From: Nonlabens agnitus
GTDB lineage: Bacteria; Bacteroidota; Bacteroidia; Flavobacteriales; Flavobacteriaceae
Direction: 5' to 3'
NCBI RefSeq assembly: GCF_002994045.1
Contig: NZ_MQUC01000003.1
Span: 1,960,501 to 2,024,500, forward strand
DNA length: 64,000 nt
Shown here: positions 1 to 9,975 of the stretch, one piece after another
Layout: every line of letters starts with the position of its first letter
How positions within the stretch are numbered: position 1 is the first letter of the stretch
The notes under the pieces: generated by a model
Database searches by the model: none
What the model was told of the DNA's origin: nothing
Seen by the model: the letters and a program-made list of their open reading frames with translations, nothing else
Made by a program: the position numbers and the translations under genes

Positions 1-25
1 TCTAATATTGAGAATACATTAACCT

Positions 26-55
26 AAGCCGTTTCTTACAAGGACGGCTTTTTTT
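26..55 (+). terminator. Rho-independent terminator
   Basis: A 7-bp stem (AAGCCGT at 26-32, ACGGCTT at 44-50) is followed directly by a run of seven T. It would end a plus-strand transcript entering from the left of the window and insulate the VOC gene that starts at 69. Confidence 0.7.
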
Positions 56-68
56 ATACATTTAGAAC

Positions 69-485
69 ATGAGTCTAACACCATTTCACCTAGCGATTCC
101 CGTGAGGGAAATCACTACCACCAGAGCATTTTACCGTGACACCTTGGGCATGAAAGAAGGCCGCAGTAGTGACCATTGGGTGGACTTTGACTTCTTTGGC
201 CACCAACTCGTCATTCACGTGAGCGACAATATTGCACCAGAGGTTTCCAACGCTGTAGATGGAAAGTCTGTACCAGTTCCTCATTTTGGTGTGGTACTGG
301 AATGGGATGATTTCCACGCTTTCGCGAAAGCGTTACAAAACAAAAACATCGAATTTATAATCGAGCCCTACATACGATTTGAAGGATTACCGGGCGAGCA
401 GGCCACGATGTTCTTCAAAGATCCTAGCGGAAATGCGCTGGAATTCAAATCGTTCAAGGATTTCAACCAAATTTTTGCAACATGA
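69..485 (+). CDS. VOC family (glyoxalase/dioxygenase fold) protein
   Basis: A 138-residue single-domain protein of the vicinal oxygen chelate superfamily. The start HLAIPVRE with FYRDTLGM, and the end [14 protein letters not shown], are the paired beta-alpha-beta-beta-beta signatures of the fold; His8, the His in HQLVIH near residue 50 and the Glu in ALEFK near 126 are plausible metal ligands. The substrate cannot be told from sequence; VOC members include glyoxalase I, dioxygenases and resistance proteins. The last bases overlap the next gene by 4 bp (ATGA), so the two are probably co-translated. Residues AFAKA in the middle are encoded by the dispersed palindrome at 317-332. Confidence 0.85.
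   Translation: MSLTPFHLAIPVREITTTRAFYRDTLGMKEGRSSDHWVDFDFFGHQLVIHVSDNIAPEVSNAVDGKSVPVPHFGVVLEWDDFHAFAKALQNKNIEFIIEPYIRFEGLPGEQATMFFKDPSGNALEFKSFKDFNQIFAT
317..332. repeat. Dispersed 16-bp palindrome CGCTTTCGCGAAAGCG
   Basis: Perfect copy inside the VOC gene, read as AFAKA. Confidence 0.95.
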
Positions 486-919
486 ATCTGAAAGATTTTT
501 TTACACCAGACCAAGACTATGTGCTGGAAAAAACTAATGAAACCACCACAGAAGATGTGGACGAGGTGATCAAAAGAGAAGGAAAACTGTCCTTTCTTAT
601 GTCGACGGTCAAAATGCTTAAAAAGTATTACAAACTCGTCGATGTTATGATGATGATGATCAAGGATTACCGTAAAGGTGTTTATACTGCAGTACCATGG
701 TTTACTATTGCTGCCATAGGTGGTTCTTTGCTGTACGTAATTAGTCCCTATGACCTTATTCCAGATTTTATTCCTGGGTTGGGTTATATAGATGACATTA
801 CCGTACTGACAATTGTTGTGGGCTGGATAGATTCAGACCTACACCGTTATCTAGACTGGAAAATATCCCAAGATCACACGACTCCGGATGAAATTGACAA
901 AATAGAAGAGGCTCAATAA
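482..919 (+). CDS. YkvA family (DUF1232) membrane protein
   Basis: A 145-residue protein. Residues about 75-120 carry the DUF1232/YkvA signature ([19 protein letters not shown], then a hydrophobic [10 protein letters not shown] segment), preceded by another hydrophobic stretch near residue 75, so it is likely inserted in the inner membrane. The molecular role of the family is unknown. The start ATG overlaps the stop of the VOC gene. Its 3' end overlaps the convergent amidohydrolase gene by 7 bp, leaving no room for a terminator between them. Confidence 0.85.
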   Translation: MNLKDFFTPDQDYVLEKTNETTTEDVDEVIKREGKLSFLMSTVKMLKKYYKLVDVMMMMIKDYRKGVYTAVPWFTIAAIGGSLLYVISPYDLIPDFIPGLGYIDDITVLTIVVGWIDSDLHRYLDWKISQDHTTPDEIDKIEEAQ

Positions 920-2547
920 ACCTTTTCACCATTGATATAAGTTCCAACTACTTTAAGGTTGGGCACATTTTGAATCGGCATGTTCATGAGGTCTTCCTTA
1001 AGAATCATGAAATCTGCCGATTTTCCTTTTTCCAGACTTCCTTTTTCCTCTTCTTCAAAATTGGAATAAGCTGCCCAGATAGTCATGCCTCGCAAAGCAT
1101 CTTCTCGAGAGATAGCATCCTGCGGATTAAAACCACCTTCAGGATAACCAGTGGTGTCCTGTCTGGCAACTGCGGCATAAAAAGTTAAAAAAGGATTGAC
1201 CTGTTCTACAGGATAATCAGTTCCCAAAGCGAGCATTCCTGACTGATCCAACAATTTTTGATAGGCATAGGCACCTTTAATGCGCTCTGCACCTACTCGA
1301 TCCTGAGCCCAGTACATATCACTTGTGGCATGAGTAGGTTGTACCGATGGTAAAATCCTATCGCGATCAAAATATTCAAAATCTGCTGGACTAATGATTT
1401 GCGCGTGCTCCACACGCCATCTTCTGTCTGGCATATCATTGAGTAATTCACGGTACGTCTTAAGAACAACAACATTGGCACTATCGCCTATGGCGTGTGT
1501 GTTCATTTGATAGTCTGTCGCGGCAATACGCTCTGCTGTTTTTTTGAAATCTTCCACACTACTAAGGAGTGCTCCAAAATGGTTTTCACGGTCAGAATAT
1601 TCTTCTTTCATCGCGGCACCACGAGATCCTAGAGCACCATCTGCGTAAAACTTGATAGATCTAACATTCAATCGGTCGGTTTTGATAATGCCTTTATCCA
1701 GATAGTAATCTAGGTTTTCTGGTGTGTTGCTCACCATAGCATAAATCTTCATTTTTAAAGATCCAGCCTGTTGTAGGCTATCGATCAATTCAATGGTGTT
1801 GCGATTCAAACCAGCGTCATCTACCGTTGTCAGCCCATAGCTGAAGTTGATTTCCTGAGCATCCATCAACGCTTCGATATCGGCTTCACGGCTTGCGGCA
1901 GGAAAAGTTTTTTCTATCAATTCCATGGGATTGTCCACCAATATTCCAGTAAGCTGTCCATTGATTTGCTCAATATCACCACCTGAAAAAGCCGTTTGCT
2001 CATCAATACCTGCTAGATCAAGCGCTGCTTGATTTACAATCATCGCATGTCCATCAATACGGGTAAGAGCTACAGGTGTGTTGGGGAAAAGTTCAGTCAA
2101 TTCTGCCTTTGTGGGATATTCCTTGACATCCCAATCGTTTTGATCCCAACCACGACCTATGATGTAGCTTTTATTGTTTTTGTCTTGAAAGGCTTTTACC
2201 TTATCCAGTACTTCCTGATAACTGGTCGTCCCGACCAGGTCTACTTGCTGCAATTGCTCACCAAATCTGTAAAAATGACAATGCGCGTCAATCAACCCTG
2301 GATATACATATTGACCCTCTAGATCTATAATGCTATCTGACTTCAAATTAAGAGCATCGATTTCATCTTGAGTTCCGATAGCAAAGACTTTACCGTCTTT
2401 TACTGCCATAGCCGTCGCCACGCTGAATGCGTCATCGACAGTATAGATATTACCATTGGTATAAATGGCATCGACATAATTATCTGCATTTTCATTTCTG
2501 CAGGATACCAGCACTAGAACTATTAAGAGGAAGAAGATTCTTTTCAT
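913..2547 (-). CDS. Secreted amidohydrolase (YtcJ-like, amidohydrolase_3), lipoprotein
   Basis: A 544-residue metal-dependent hydrolase. It begins MKRIFFLLIVLVLVSC, a lipoprotein signal with a Cys after the hydrophobic core, so it is probably anchored in the envelope. Family marks are the N-terminal strand YTNGNIYTVDD, the metal-binding HCHF after PGLIDA, HAIGD and VEHAQ in the middle, and LGTDYPVEQVNPF near the end with the conserved Asp. Related YtcJ enzymes hydrolyse amides or cyclic amides; the substrate here is unknown. An upstream GTG at 2565 would add six residues before the signal peptide, so the ATG at 2547 is preferred. Confidence 0.88.
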   Translation of the reverse strand: MKRIFFLLIVLVLVSCRNENADNYVDAIYTNGNIYTVDDAFSVATAMAVKDGKVFAIGTQDEIDALNLKSDSIIDLEGQYVYPGLIDAHCHFYRFGEQLQQVDLVGTTSYQEVLDKVKAFQDKNNKSYIIGRGWDQNDWDVKEYPTKAELTELFPNTPVALTRIDGHAMIVNQAALDLAGIDEQTAFSGGDIEQINGQLTGILVDNPMELIEKTFPAASREADIEALMDAQEINFSYGLTTVDDAGLNRNTIELIDSLQQAGSLKMKIYAMVSNTPENLDYYLDKGIIKTDRLNVRSIKFYADGALGSRGAAMKEEYSDRENHFGALLSSVEDFKKTAERIAATDYQMNTHAIGDSANVVVLKTYRELLNDMPDRRWRVEHAQIISPADFEYFDRDRILPSVQPTHATSDMYWAQDRVGAERIKGAYAYQKLLDQSGMLALGTDYPVEQVNPFLTFYAAVARQDTTGYPEGGFNPQDAISREDALRGMTIWAAYSNFEEEEKGSLEKGKSADFMILKEDLMNMPIQNVPNLKVVGTYINGEKVY

Positions 2548-2594
2548 GGCATAAAAATAAGACACAAAATTTTGAGATCTCCTATAAAATCAAA

Positions 2595-2625
2595 AGAAGC
2601 TACCTTAATAGATAGCTTCTTTTTT
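2595..2625 (-). terminator. Terminator after the barrel gene
   Basis: An 8-bp stem (AGAAGCTA at 2595-2602, TAGCTTCT at 2613-2620) lies downstream of the minus-strand barrel gene that ends at 2695. T-rich sequence flanks it on both sides, so it may work in both directions. It also lies just upstream of the amidohydrolase start. Confidence 0.6.
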
Positions 2626-2694
2626 CCTTCTCTAGAGTTGTGTTATTGCCACTTTCGCGCTTTCATTTAGGCAAACAGGAAAGCCAACATATTT

Positions 2695-4431
2695 TTAAAA
2701 ATCAAATTTATAAACCGCTCCACCCAATACCTGTAAATCCTGCACTGGATAGTCCAAGTAATATTGATAGTTGCCGCCTGTCAAGTTGTTTCCTCTCAAA
2801 AAGACCGTCAATCTAGGGTTGATCTTGTAATTAGCATCCACATTAAGGTCCACAAAACTGTCCAGAGATTCCACACCCAAACCAGTTCTATATACATCGC
2901 GTTCCCCTACAAAATAGACCGTTGTACCTATATCCAACTTATCAGTGATTTGATAGGTTCCTACCACATCTGCAGTGAATTCTGGAAGTTGTGAAGCCGT
3001 GTTCTCTATATCTGCAGCATTTGTGACATCATAATTCATGCTGCGACCGTTGAGCGTCATATTGAACTTAGAACTTATGTCTACACTCAAAGATCCACCA
3101 AAAAAGGTCGTGGCAACATCTGCATACTCCGTGAAAAACACGTTACCCAATTCATCCTTGGGAGCTTGTGCTGCAATCACGCGACCTACATCCTTAGTGT
3201 AGAGGTAGCGGTCGTTCTCTTTTTTGTAACCACCGTAAAATTTATAACCTACGTTGTTGGTGATTTTTCCTTTCAAACCTAGTTGTGCGTCGATGACGCG
3301 GTTAGTAGGTTTGATATCAATAGCTGGAGCTAGAAAAACGTTCTCGTCTGCAAACTGCTGCAAGCTATTCATGTCCAGACCACCATAAATCTGGGTGTAA
3401 GCAATAATCTGATCATCCAACAATTTGTAGGTCGCAAGAATATCTGGATAGATATTAAGTTGACCGTCGCTATTTTCAATATCAGATAAGTAATTCACGG
3501 TCGCGCCCAACTCTACTTTATAAAGATCACCATACAAATTGATGCTAGGATTGATCCCTGAACTTACATAAGAGTAATTTGTTTGTGCTGGTAAACGACC
3601 TTGATCATCAAAACTACCTGATAGATAATCTACCGAAACTCCCAATTCTACTTCAGTTCCCTCGATGTCAAAAGCAAGCTGTGGCTCAATCATCGCACGT
3701 ATCTCACTGCCATCCATATTACTGGTGATCCCAGTCACTTTAGCCTGTAAACTTTTAAAAACCGAATCAAAGAAATCAAGATTACCGCCCAAACCATAAG
3801 AAAGGTAATTCACGCCTACATCCTTGTCGTCCAGATCTTGATTGATCAATTGCTGTGTAAAGAAAGGGTTCACACCATATAGATTTGCACCTTGGTATCT
3901 AGCGCCAGCCGTGATGCTATAACTAGCAGATCTAGATCGATGACCAAATGAAAGGTCCAATGCCGTATCTAGGTAAGAATCATCAAGAAGCACCTCATCA
4001 ATACCACCTAGAGAGGAATTGTGATTGAGGAATATACCAAAATCACTGTCTTTATCCACTTCAATATTCCCTGCAAATTCTGCCACAATGTTGCCGTAGT
4101 TACCAAAGCCCAAACGAGCATAATTATCGTAATAGGTAGGTCGTTGTCTAGGCTTCAATCTTGACAGCTTTCCTTTTGCTGGTGTAAAGGTTGATGCCAC
4201 AGGAACAGAAAATATGCTGTAGGTAACAGCTTTCTTCTGGATTTTTGTGGTGTCATTTAATTGTGGTGTACTCTTTACTTTAAAAGCATCTGCCACAGAT
4301 GGATCGTAAGCCTTGACAACCGTGATCGTACCACCGTTGAGTTTGTCCTCTTCAGTTGTTTGAGCGCTTGCGATGTTTGCAATCAGAGCAACAGCAACTG
4401 CTGTCGTTATATATTTCAAGTTCTGGAACAT
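2695..4431 (-). CDS. Outer-membrane beta-barrel protein (TonB-receptor-like, no plug seen)
   Basis: A 578-residue exported protein. Signal peptide MFQNLKYITTAVAVALIANIASAQ; a proline-rich segment around residues 70-95; then many alternating amphipathic strands with aromatic ends (YARLGFGNYGN, YKFYGGYKKEN, FLRGNNLTGGNYQYYLDYP) and a final VYKFDF that resembles a barrel-insertion signal. The C-terminal part resembles TonB-dependent receptors, but I see no complete plug domain or TonB box. One base separates it from the upstream TPR gene, so the two are co-transcribed and probably act together in the outer membrane. Function is otherwise unknown. Confidence 0.75.
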   Translation of the reverse strand: MFQNLKYITTAVAVALIANIASAQTTEEDKLNGGTITVVKAYDPSVADAFKVKSTPQLNDTTKIQKKAVTYSIFSVPVASTFTPAKGKLSRLKPRQRPTYYDNYARLGFGNYGNIVAEFAGNIEVDKDSDFGIFLNHNSSLGGIDEVLLDDSYLDTALDLSFGHRSRSASYSITAGARYQGANLYGVNPFFTQQLINQDLDDKDVGVNYLSYGLGGNLDFFDSVFKSLQAKVTGITSNMDGSEIRAMIEPQLAFDIEGTEVELGVSVDYLSGSFDDQGRLPAQTNYSYVSSGINPSINLYGDLYKVELGATVNYLSDIENSDGQLNIYPDILATYKLLDDQIIAYTQIYGGLDMNSLQQFADENVFLAPAIDIKPTNRVIDAQLGLKGKITNNVGYKFYGGYKKENDRYLYTKDVGRVIAAQAPKDELGNVFFTEYADVATTFFGGSLSVDISSKFNMTLNGRSMNYDVTNAADIENTASQLPEFTADVVGTYQITDKLDIGTTVYFVGERDVYRTGLGVESLDSFVDLNVDANYKINPRLTVFLRGNNLTGGNYQYYLDYPVQDLQVLGGAVYKFDF

Positions 4432-4432
4432 A

Positions 4433-7400
4433 TTAATTATTTGATGGAGCTATGGAAGAATTAGTTTTGGCTTGTACCGCTTTGATGCGGTTCAGTTCGG
4501 TTTTTGCGTTGGCAACTACTTCTCGATATTGAGAGAAATTATCGATCACGCCTTGCAGTAGGGTCACGGCATTCAACGTCTGGTTGGTCGCGTCATAGCT
4601 TTTTGCCATCACGACCAGACCTTTGGCACTCCATAATTTATAGCTACCGTAGTTTTTGGATAAGCCTTGAACGGTATTGATTGCCTGCTCGTGCTTGCCA
4701 TCTTGATTCTCAAAATAGGCTTTGTAATAGGTAGCCTCTGCAGCTATGGCACCATTCGCGCTTTTCAACACCTGGGCATATCCACTTTTTGCTGCGCTCG
4801 TGTTACCGTTTTTGAAAGCAGATCTTGCGATGATCACCTCTGCATCACTGCGCACGGTACTGTCTGTGCCGCTGTCACGCAACACCTTGTTGGCATAACT
4901 TTCAGCCTTGTCGTATTGTTCGGTTTCATAGTAGGCTTTCATCAGGTTGGATTGTGCATAGGCCTTGTTTTGTGGGAAATCTGCCGTGGCTTCCAGTTTG
5001 ATTAATACGGGTATCGCTTTCGCGAAAGCGGACTTTCTATCCACACCGTCGCTCACCGCATCATTGAGGAATAACTCACTCAATCGCGCCAGTGCCTGCT
5101 CGGAATACTCGCTGCGCTCGCGGTTTGCCACGTACTCATAATGCGGTATGCTGGCTTTTTTATTGCCTTCAGAAAAGTAGGCTTGCGCCAGATTGAAATG
5201 CGCCTGCAATGCATATTTCCCGTTAGGGAATTGCTCCAAATATTTGTTGAGCTCGCGTATCGCACTGCTCATATTTCCCTGTAAAAATGGACGCTCTGCA
5301 CTCTCATAAGCCGTGTCGTCCAGCTCACTGTCGCTCACGTCAATGAAATCGAGACCGCGCACCCAGTTGGCATATTCCGCAGTTTTTCCCTGATCGATGT
5401 ACACCAATCTGGCACTGCTCACAGCCTCAACCGCTTGCGGCGTACCTGCATATTTTGAAGCCACTTGCTTAAACACACCCAAAGCCTCATCCAACCTGTT
5501 ATCATTGTAGAACTGCAGGCCTTTACGCATCATGGCTGGTGCCGTGTATCGGCTGTTAGGAAACTCTGAAATCAATCGATCATAGGTCTTGATACCATTA
5601 TTGACCTGACCGTTGTTGATGTAGGTATTTCCCAACTCATACATCACATCGTCGCGATATTGCGAGGTTTTGTAATTGCTTAAGAATTTATTGAGCTCTT
5701 CAATCTTACTTTCCACGCGCTGGATAAAACCGTATGACATTCCTTTTTGGAAACTGGCATAATCTGCGCTGGAACCACCAGCTTTTATGGCTTCATTATA
5801 GGACTCGATGGCTGGCCAGTATTTTTTTGAAACAAAATTTGCATCGCCTATGCGCATGTAGGCGTCGTTTTTTCTTACAGGGTCATTGGCACTAGCCACA
5901 AATCGTTGCATGGCATTAATGCTGGCATCATAATCCTGCAATTTAAAATAGGTGTAACCCATGTCGTAATCCAACAGATCGTCCTCTTCTATACGGGCAT
6001 TGCTACTTTTGACACGGTCAAATTCTGCAATCGCGCCCTTGAAATCATTCAGTTGGTACAAACTTTCGGCTCTCCAGAATCTTGCCTTTTTCTTGAGGTC
6101 GTTTTCTTCTAAATACTTGATCGCCTTATCTAGACTGGTTTGGGCTTCTTTATAATCGCCAGCCGTGAATTGATTGAGGCCGTGATATAGCGCTACTTTA
6201 CCGTACACATTCTCATTACCTCTTATGCGACCATCTTCCAGAAGTTCTAGTGCCTCTGCATAATTCTTTGAGGTAAAGTACGAGTCGATGAGATAGGTGT
6301 TCATCTCGTCCTTATTGTCAGCATCTGGATAGGCTTCCATGTAATTAAGGATCACCTGTGGCACGCTTTCATAAGGATTGCCGTTCTCATAACTAAGCTT
6401 TGCATAGTTGTACATGGCATCCTTGGTAATTTCTTCGTCAAGTGCAATCTCACTTGCTTTTTTGAAGGCGTTGAGTGCGTCCTCGCTGCGGTTGAGTTTG
6501 ATGTAGCTCTGCCCAAGATGGTAATAGGCGTTCTGTGCCGTTTTGTTCTCGCCATCAATAATTTTATTGAATGTGGCAACTGCATTTTCAAAATCGTTGA
6601 GTTTGTAATAGGTATAACCCAACTGATAGTAATCATTGTTGTTCCACTTACCACGAGTACCTTCATAGGCTTGTAGGTAAGGCAGAGCTTCCGCATACTT
6701 TTCCTGATTGAAAAGTGATTGTCCTATAATACGATTGAGTTGGGATTGTTCCTGACGGTTGGAACTGGACATTTGCTTTTGTGCCAAAGCAATAGCCTCA
6801 TCAAAACGTCCCAATTTATAATTTAAATCTGCCTGATAATAGGACAGCTTATCGTCTGTCTCTGGCGCTTGCTCTACCTCGCTAAAGAGTTCATCTGCTG
6901 TTTCCAGATCATCACCTTCATAAGCGATGTAACCCAGGTAATATTTGGCTTGCGATCCATAGGTTGGATCGTCACTAACTCTGTTCAAAAATGGCTTTGC
7001 TTCATCAAACTTCTTGCTTTGTACCAAGGTGTACCCGTTGTTGAAGTAGAATTTTGTTTTTTGCTCACGAGAAAGGTTTCTCTCATCTACCTTTTCATAC
7101 CATTGCGCAGACTTGCGGTAATCACCGTTCTCAAAATAATAATCCGCCACGTCTATAAAAGCGCTATTGCGTTTTGTGGAAGTTGGGTATTGTTCTACAA
7201 AACTCTCCACCATTTCATCTGCATTACGCTGGTTTAATCTCACGGCACAATTAGCCGCATAGTAAGCCGCATTGCCTTTGATCGTCTCGTCTGCAGACTG
7301 GTCAATGACCTGCTCAAAAAGACGTTGCGCCGCAACATATTGATCTTCCTGATAGAGATCTACTGCCGTGTTATAGTTGCGCAACTGGTCTGTAAAAATT

Positions 7401-7468
7401 TTGGATTGCTGGGCAAATCCAGCCGTAAAGAATCCCATTGCTAGGGCTGCGAGTGCAAATTTCCTCAT
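4433..7468 (-). CDS. Periplasmic tetratricopeptide repeat protein (1011 aa)
   Basis: Signal peptide MRKFALAALAMGFFTAGFAQ followed by about 950 residues of tandem TPR/Sel1-type helices, for example NAYYHLGQSYIKLNRSEDALNAFKKA and DVMYELGNTYINNGQVNNGIKTYDRLI. Such solenoids are protein-binding scaffolds; the YbgF-like spacing suggests a periplasmic or envelope role. It is the first gene of a two-gene unit with the outer-membrane barrel (1-bp gap), so a partnership at the outer membrane is the best inference. No enzyme motif is visible. The palindrome at 5015-5030 encodes AFAKA inside one helix (KSAFAKAIPV). Confidence 0.85.
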   Translation of the reverse strand: MRKFALAALAMGFFTAGFAQQSKIFTDQLRNYNTAVDLYQEDQYVAAQRLFEQVIDQSADETIKGNAAYYAANCAVRLNQRNADEMVESFVEQYPTSTKRNSAFIDVADYYFENGDYRKSAQWYEKVDERNLSREQKTKFYFNNGYTLVQSKKFDEAKPFLNRVSDDPTYGSQAKYYLGYIAYEGDDLETADELFSEVEQAPETDDKLSYYQADLNYKLGRFDEAIALAQKQMSSSNRQEQSQLNRIIGQSLFNQEKYAEALPYLQAYEGTRGKWNNNDYYQLGYTYYKLNDFENAVATFNKIIDGENKTAQNAYYHLGQSYIKLNRSEDALNAFKKASEIALDEEITKDAMYNYAKLSYENGNPYESVPQVILNYMEAYPDADNKDEMNTYLIDSYFTSKNYAEALELLEDGRIRGNENVYGKVALYHGLNQFTAGDYKEAQTSLDKAIKYLEENDLKKKARFWRAESLYQLNDFKGAIAEFDRVKSSNARIEEDDLLDYDMGYTYFKLQDYDASINAMQRFVASANDPVRKNDAYMRIGDANFVSKKYWPAIESYNEAIKAGGSSADYASFQKGMSYGFIQRVESKIEELNKFLSNYKTSQYRDDVMYELGNTYINNGQVNNGIKTYDRLISEFPNSRYTAPAMMRKGLQFYNDNRLDEALGVFKQVASKYAGTPQAVEAVSSARLVYIDQGKTAEYANWVRGLDFIDVSDSELDDTAYESAERPFLQGNMSSAIRELNKYLEQFPNGKYALQAHFNLAQAYFSEGNKKASIPHYEYVANRERSEYSEQALARLSELFLNDAVSDGVDRKSAFAKAIPVLIKLEATADFPQNKAYAQSNLMKAYYETEQYDKAESYANKVLRDSGTDSTVRSDAEVIIARSAFKNGNTSAAKSGYAQVLKSANGAIAAEATYYKAYFENQDGKHEQAINTVQGLSKNYGSYKLWSAKGLVVMAKSYDATNQTLNAVTLLQGVIDNFSQYREVVANAKTELNRIKAVQAKTNSSIAPSNN
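5015..5030. repeat. Dispersed 16-bp palindrome CGCTTTCGCGAAAGCG
   Basis: Perfect copy inside the TPR gene, read as AFAKA on the minus strand. Confidence 0.95.
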
Positions 7469-7593
7469 GTGAGTTATCGTTAGTCTAAGTTGGTAAAATT
7501 AAAATCCTACACAATGTTAACGGCGCTTTTACGATTTAATTATGCGCGAGGTTATCCACAGCTTTGTGTATTTTTACCCATCAAATGAATACT

Positions 7594-8277
7594 ATGTCAA
7601 ACCACGTGCTTTCACTATCAGAGGTCGATATCTTCCAACGGGACAACTTGATCCTTAAAGATGTGAACCTCAACATTGATAAAGGTGAGTTTGTCTACCT
7701 CATCGGGAAAACCGGTAGCGGTAAAAGTTCCCTGATGAAGACCTTGTACGGCGACATACCGCTTAAAAAGGGAAAAGGTAGCATTGTAGATTTTGATTTA
7801 TCTCGCTTACGCGAAAGCGAAATTCCCTACCTGCGTCGCAAACTAGGCGTCGTCTTTCAAGACTTCAAATTGCTTACGGACAGGACGATTCAAGACAATT
7901 TAAAGTTTGTTTTGAAAGCCACTGGCTGGAAAAACAAAACCGAAATGCAGGACCGTATCGATGCGGTTCTTGATAAAGTAGGCATGAAAACCAAAGGCTT
8001 TAAATTCCCACACGAGCTTTCTGGTGGTGAGCAACAACGTGTGGCCATTGCAAGAGCTCTATTGAACGACCCAGAACTCATCATAGCAGATGAGCCTACT
8101 GGAAACCTGGACCCACAAACCAGCGTGGAAATCATGGAAGTGCTCCAGACGATCAATAAAAATGGCAATACGATTCTCATGGCAACCCACGATTATGCCT
8201 TGATCCTAAAGTATCCATCAAAAACACTCAAATGTGACGATGGTGAAGTGTTTGAGGTGGTTCAAAAAACGGTTTGA
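7594..8277 (+). CDS. ftsE: Cell-division ABC transporter ATPase FtsE
   Basis: A 227-residue ABC ATPase. Walker [10 protein letters not shown] at 38-46, Q-loop VFQDFKLL near 87-94, signature LSGGEQQ at 142-148, Walker B LIIADEP at 162-168 and switch His199. The length, short linker and sequence around the Q-loop fit FtsE, which with FtsX regulates peptidoglycan hydrolases at the septum. No ftsX is adjacent, as often in this phylum. Upstream in-frame starts exist at 7585 and a TTG at 7564; 7594 is chosen because MSNHVLSL fits the usual N-terminus. Residues RLRES are encoded by a one-mismatch copy of the palindrome. Confidence 0.85.
   Translation: MSNHVLSLSEVDIFQRDNLILKDVNLNIDKGEFVYLIGKTGSGKSSLMKTLYGDIPLKKGKGSIVDFDLSRLRESEIPYLRRKLGVVFQDFKLLTDRTIQDNLKFVLKATGWKNKTEMQDRIDAVLDKVGMKTKGFKFPHELSGGEQQRVAIARALLNDPELIIADEPTGNLDPQTSVEIMEVLQTINKNGNTILMATHDYALILKYPSKTLKCDDGEVFEVVQKTV
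7804..7819. repeat. Palindrome variant (1 mismatch)
   Basis: CGCTTACGCGAAAGCG within ftsE, read as RLRES; differs from the 16-mer by one base. Confidence 0.8.
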
Positions 8278-8291
8278 TCGATTACTGAAAA

Positions 8292-9035
8292 ATGATCCAA
8301 TCGCTACCATTTTTCAGTATAATTATCCCAACCTACAATGTCAAATCAACTATAGAAGTTGCTATAAAAAGCATTCTAGATCAATCATTTAAGGATTTTG
8401 AAATACTGATCCTAGATGGTAAATCTACTGACGGTACCATTGAAATAATCAAGGAGTTTCAATCCAAAGACGATAGAATTCGCATTCATTCAGAAGATGA
8501 TACAGGCGTTTATGACGCCATGAATAAAGGGATTGCCATCAGTAAAGGTTTATTTCTATACTTTTTGGGAGCTGATGATTATTTAGTGGACCCAGAAGTT
8601 TTGGCAGATGTAAGAAGAACTCTAGATCAATCAAACATATTTGTTCTTTATGGTAACGTCAACAGTCCTGTTCTAGGACACCAATATGATGGCATTTTTA
8701 GCGACGCTAAAATCTTTCATAAAAACATCGCCCATCAAGCTATTTTTTACAAAAAGAACGTATTTGAAAAAGTTGGAATCTATCCTTTACAATTCAAAGT
8801 ACATGCCGACTGGGCATTGAATCTCAAGTGGTTTTTTGATCCAACGGTCTCACATCATTATTTTGAAAGGTCGATAGCCTTCTTTGCGCCAGGTGGCTTG
8901 AGCTCGAGAAAAGTTGACAATTCTTTTAGAGTAGAGATGATAACAATGTATTATCTTTTGGCAAGATCTCGTCACAGTATTATCGGTACTCTTTCGTTAA
9001 TGTTAAGAGGTTTATTCTCTAGACTTACCAGATAA
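8292..9035 (+). CDS. Family 2 glycosyltransferase
   Basis: A 247-residue GT-A fold enzyme. SIIIPTYNVKSTIEVAIKSILDQS opens the nucleotide-sugar-binding domain; LDGKSTDGT and YDAMNKGIAISKG follow; FLGADDY at about 95-101 carries the DxD-like metal motif. The length and the VYDAMNKG sequence resemble the WcaE-type transferases of exopolysaccharide clusters. It starts 14 bp after ftsE and ends 4 bp before the next transferase, so the two GT genes are likely one transcript. Donor and acceptor sugars cannot be inferred. Confidence 0.88.
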   Translation: MIQSLPFFSIIIPTYNVKSTIEVAIKSILDQSFKDFEILILDGKSTDGTIEIIKEFQSKDDRIRIHSEDDTGVYDAMNKGIAISKGLFLYFLGADDYLVDPEVLADVRRTLDQSNIFVLYGNVNSPVLGHQYDGIFSDAKIFHKNIAHQAIFYKKNVFEKVGIYPLQFKVHADWALNLKWFFDPTVSHHYFERSIAFFAPGGLSSRKVDNSFRVEMITMYYLLARSRHSIIGTLSLMLRGLFSRLTR

Positions 9036-9039
9036 ATTT

Positions 9040-9975
9040 ATGAACATACTCATTGTAATTCCACTATATAATAAAGCTGATACGATTAAAAGAGCAGTAG
9101 AGTCTGCATTAGGTCAAACGGTGGCTTGCGACATTTTGGTCGTCGATGATGGCTCAACAGATGCAAGTCTAGCTAATTTATCAGAAATTAAGAATGATAG
9201 AATTACTGTAATTCAGCAATCAAACCATGGCGTGAGTCATGCTCGCAATATTGGGATCAAAAATGCTAAAAAAAATGAGTATGATTTTGTAGCCTTTCTG
9301 GATGCTGACGATTACTGGATGCCGGATCATTTGACCGAGATTTCTTCGTGCATGGCCGCTTTTCCCAGCGCTCAAATTATAGCAAACAACTATAAGCTCA
9401 AGTTTAGCCCCAAGAAATTTTCAAAGACAAAGTTCTCCAACTGGAATGCCGACGAACCCAAGATTCTAGATTCCTTTTTTGATTATAATGGGCTCAACTC
9501 CATACTCAGTTCGTCTAGTTTCGCAATGTCTGTTCAAAATGAAGATCCTTTATTTTACGAAGAGAACCTCACACATACTGAGGATACAGACTTTATGATT
9601 AGAGCTGGTCTTGAAAAGAAGATTGTGTTTAACCCAACAACCACCGTAATCATAGATAAAACAGGAAAAAACAGATCTGGAAATGTTCCATTAAAACAAA
9701 GAACTATCACCGATTATGATCAATATGAGGAAAAATATCCTGAAGTTCCTGGTTTGAAAAAGTTTCTGGACATCAATCGCTTTTCTGTTGCTATAGGTTA
9801 CCGACTTCAAAACGATATCAAAAATGCTGCGTTGTATCAACACAAAATAGACACCAACAATCTCACGGGAAAACAGCAAAATTTGTTGACCATGAGCAGC
9901 AGACAATTAAAAGCGCTCAAACGGACGCAACGTATTTTAGGAAATCTAGGGTTTAGACTAAGAACGGGTCGCTAG
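9040..9975 (+). CDS. Family 2 glycosyltransferase
   Basis: A 311-residue GT-A enzyme: ILIVIPLYNKADTIKRAVESALGQT, VVDDGSTD, HGVSHARNIGI and FLDADDYW are the successive conserved motifs, with the last providing metal binding. The C-terminal 100 residues are basic and less conserved and probably bind the acceptor or membrane. It is preceded by another transferase 4 bp upstream. Its last 18 bp overlap the convergent FdtA-like gene, so the two coding ends share sequence on opposite strands. Confidence 0.88.
   Translation: MNILIVIPLYNKADTIKRAVESALGQTVACDILVVDDGSTDASLANLSEIKNDRITVIQQSNHGVSHARNIGIKNAKKNEYDFVAFLDADDYWMPDHLTEISSCMAAFPSAQIIANNYKLKFSPKKFSKTKFSNWNADEPKILDSFFDYNGLNSILSSSSFAMSVQNEDPLFYEENLTHTEDTDFMIRAGLEKKIVFNPTTTVIIDKTGKNRSGNVPLKQRTITDYDQYEEKYPEVPGLKKFLDINRFSVAIGYRLQNDIKNAALYQHKIDTNNLTGKQQNLLTMSSRQLKALKRTQRILGNLGFRLRTGR

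Noticed and set aside
7552-7560. Perfect DnaA-box TTATCCACA upstream of ftsE
   Set aside because: A single 9-mer with no cluster, AT-rich unwinding region or dnaA/dnaN nearby; expected by chance at this scale.
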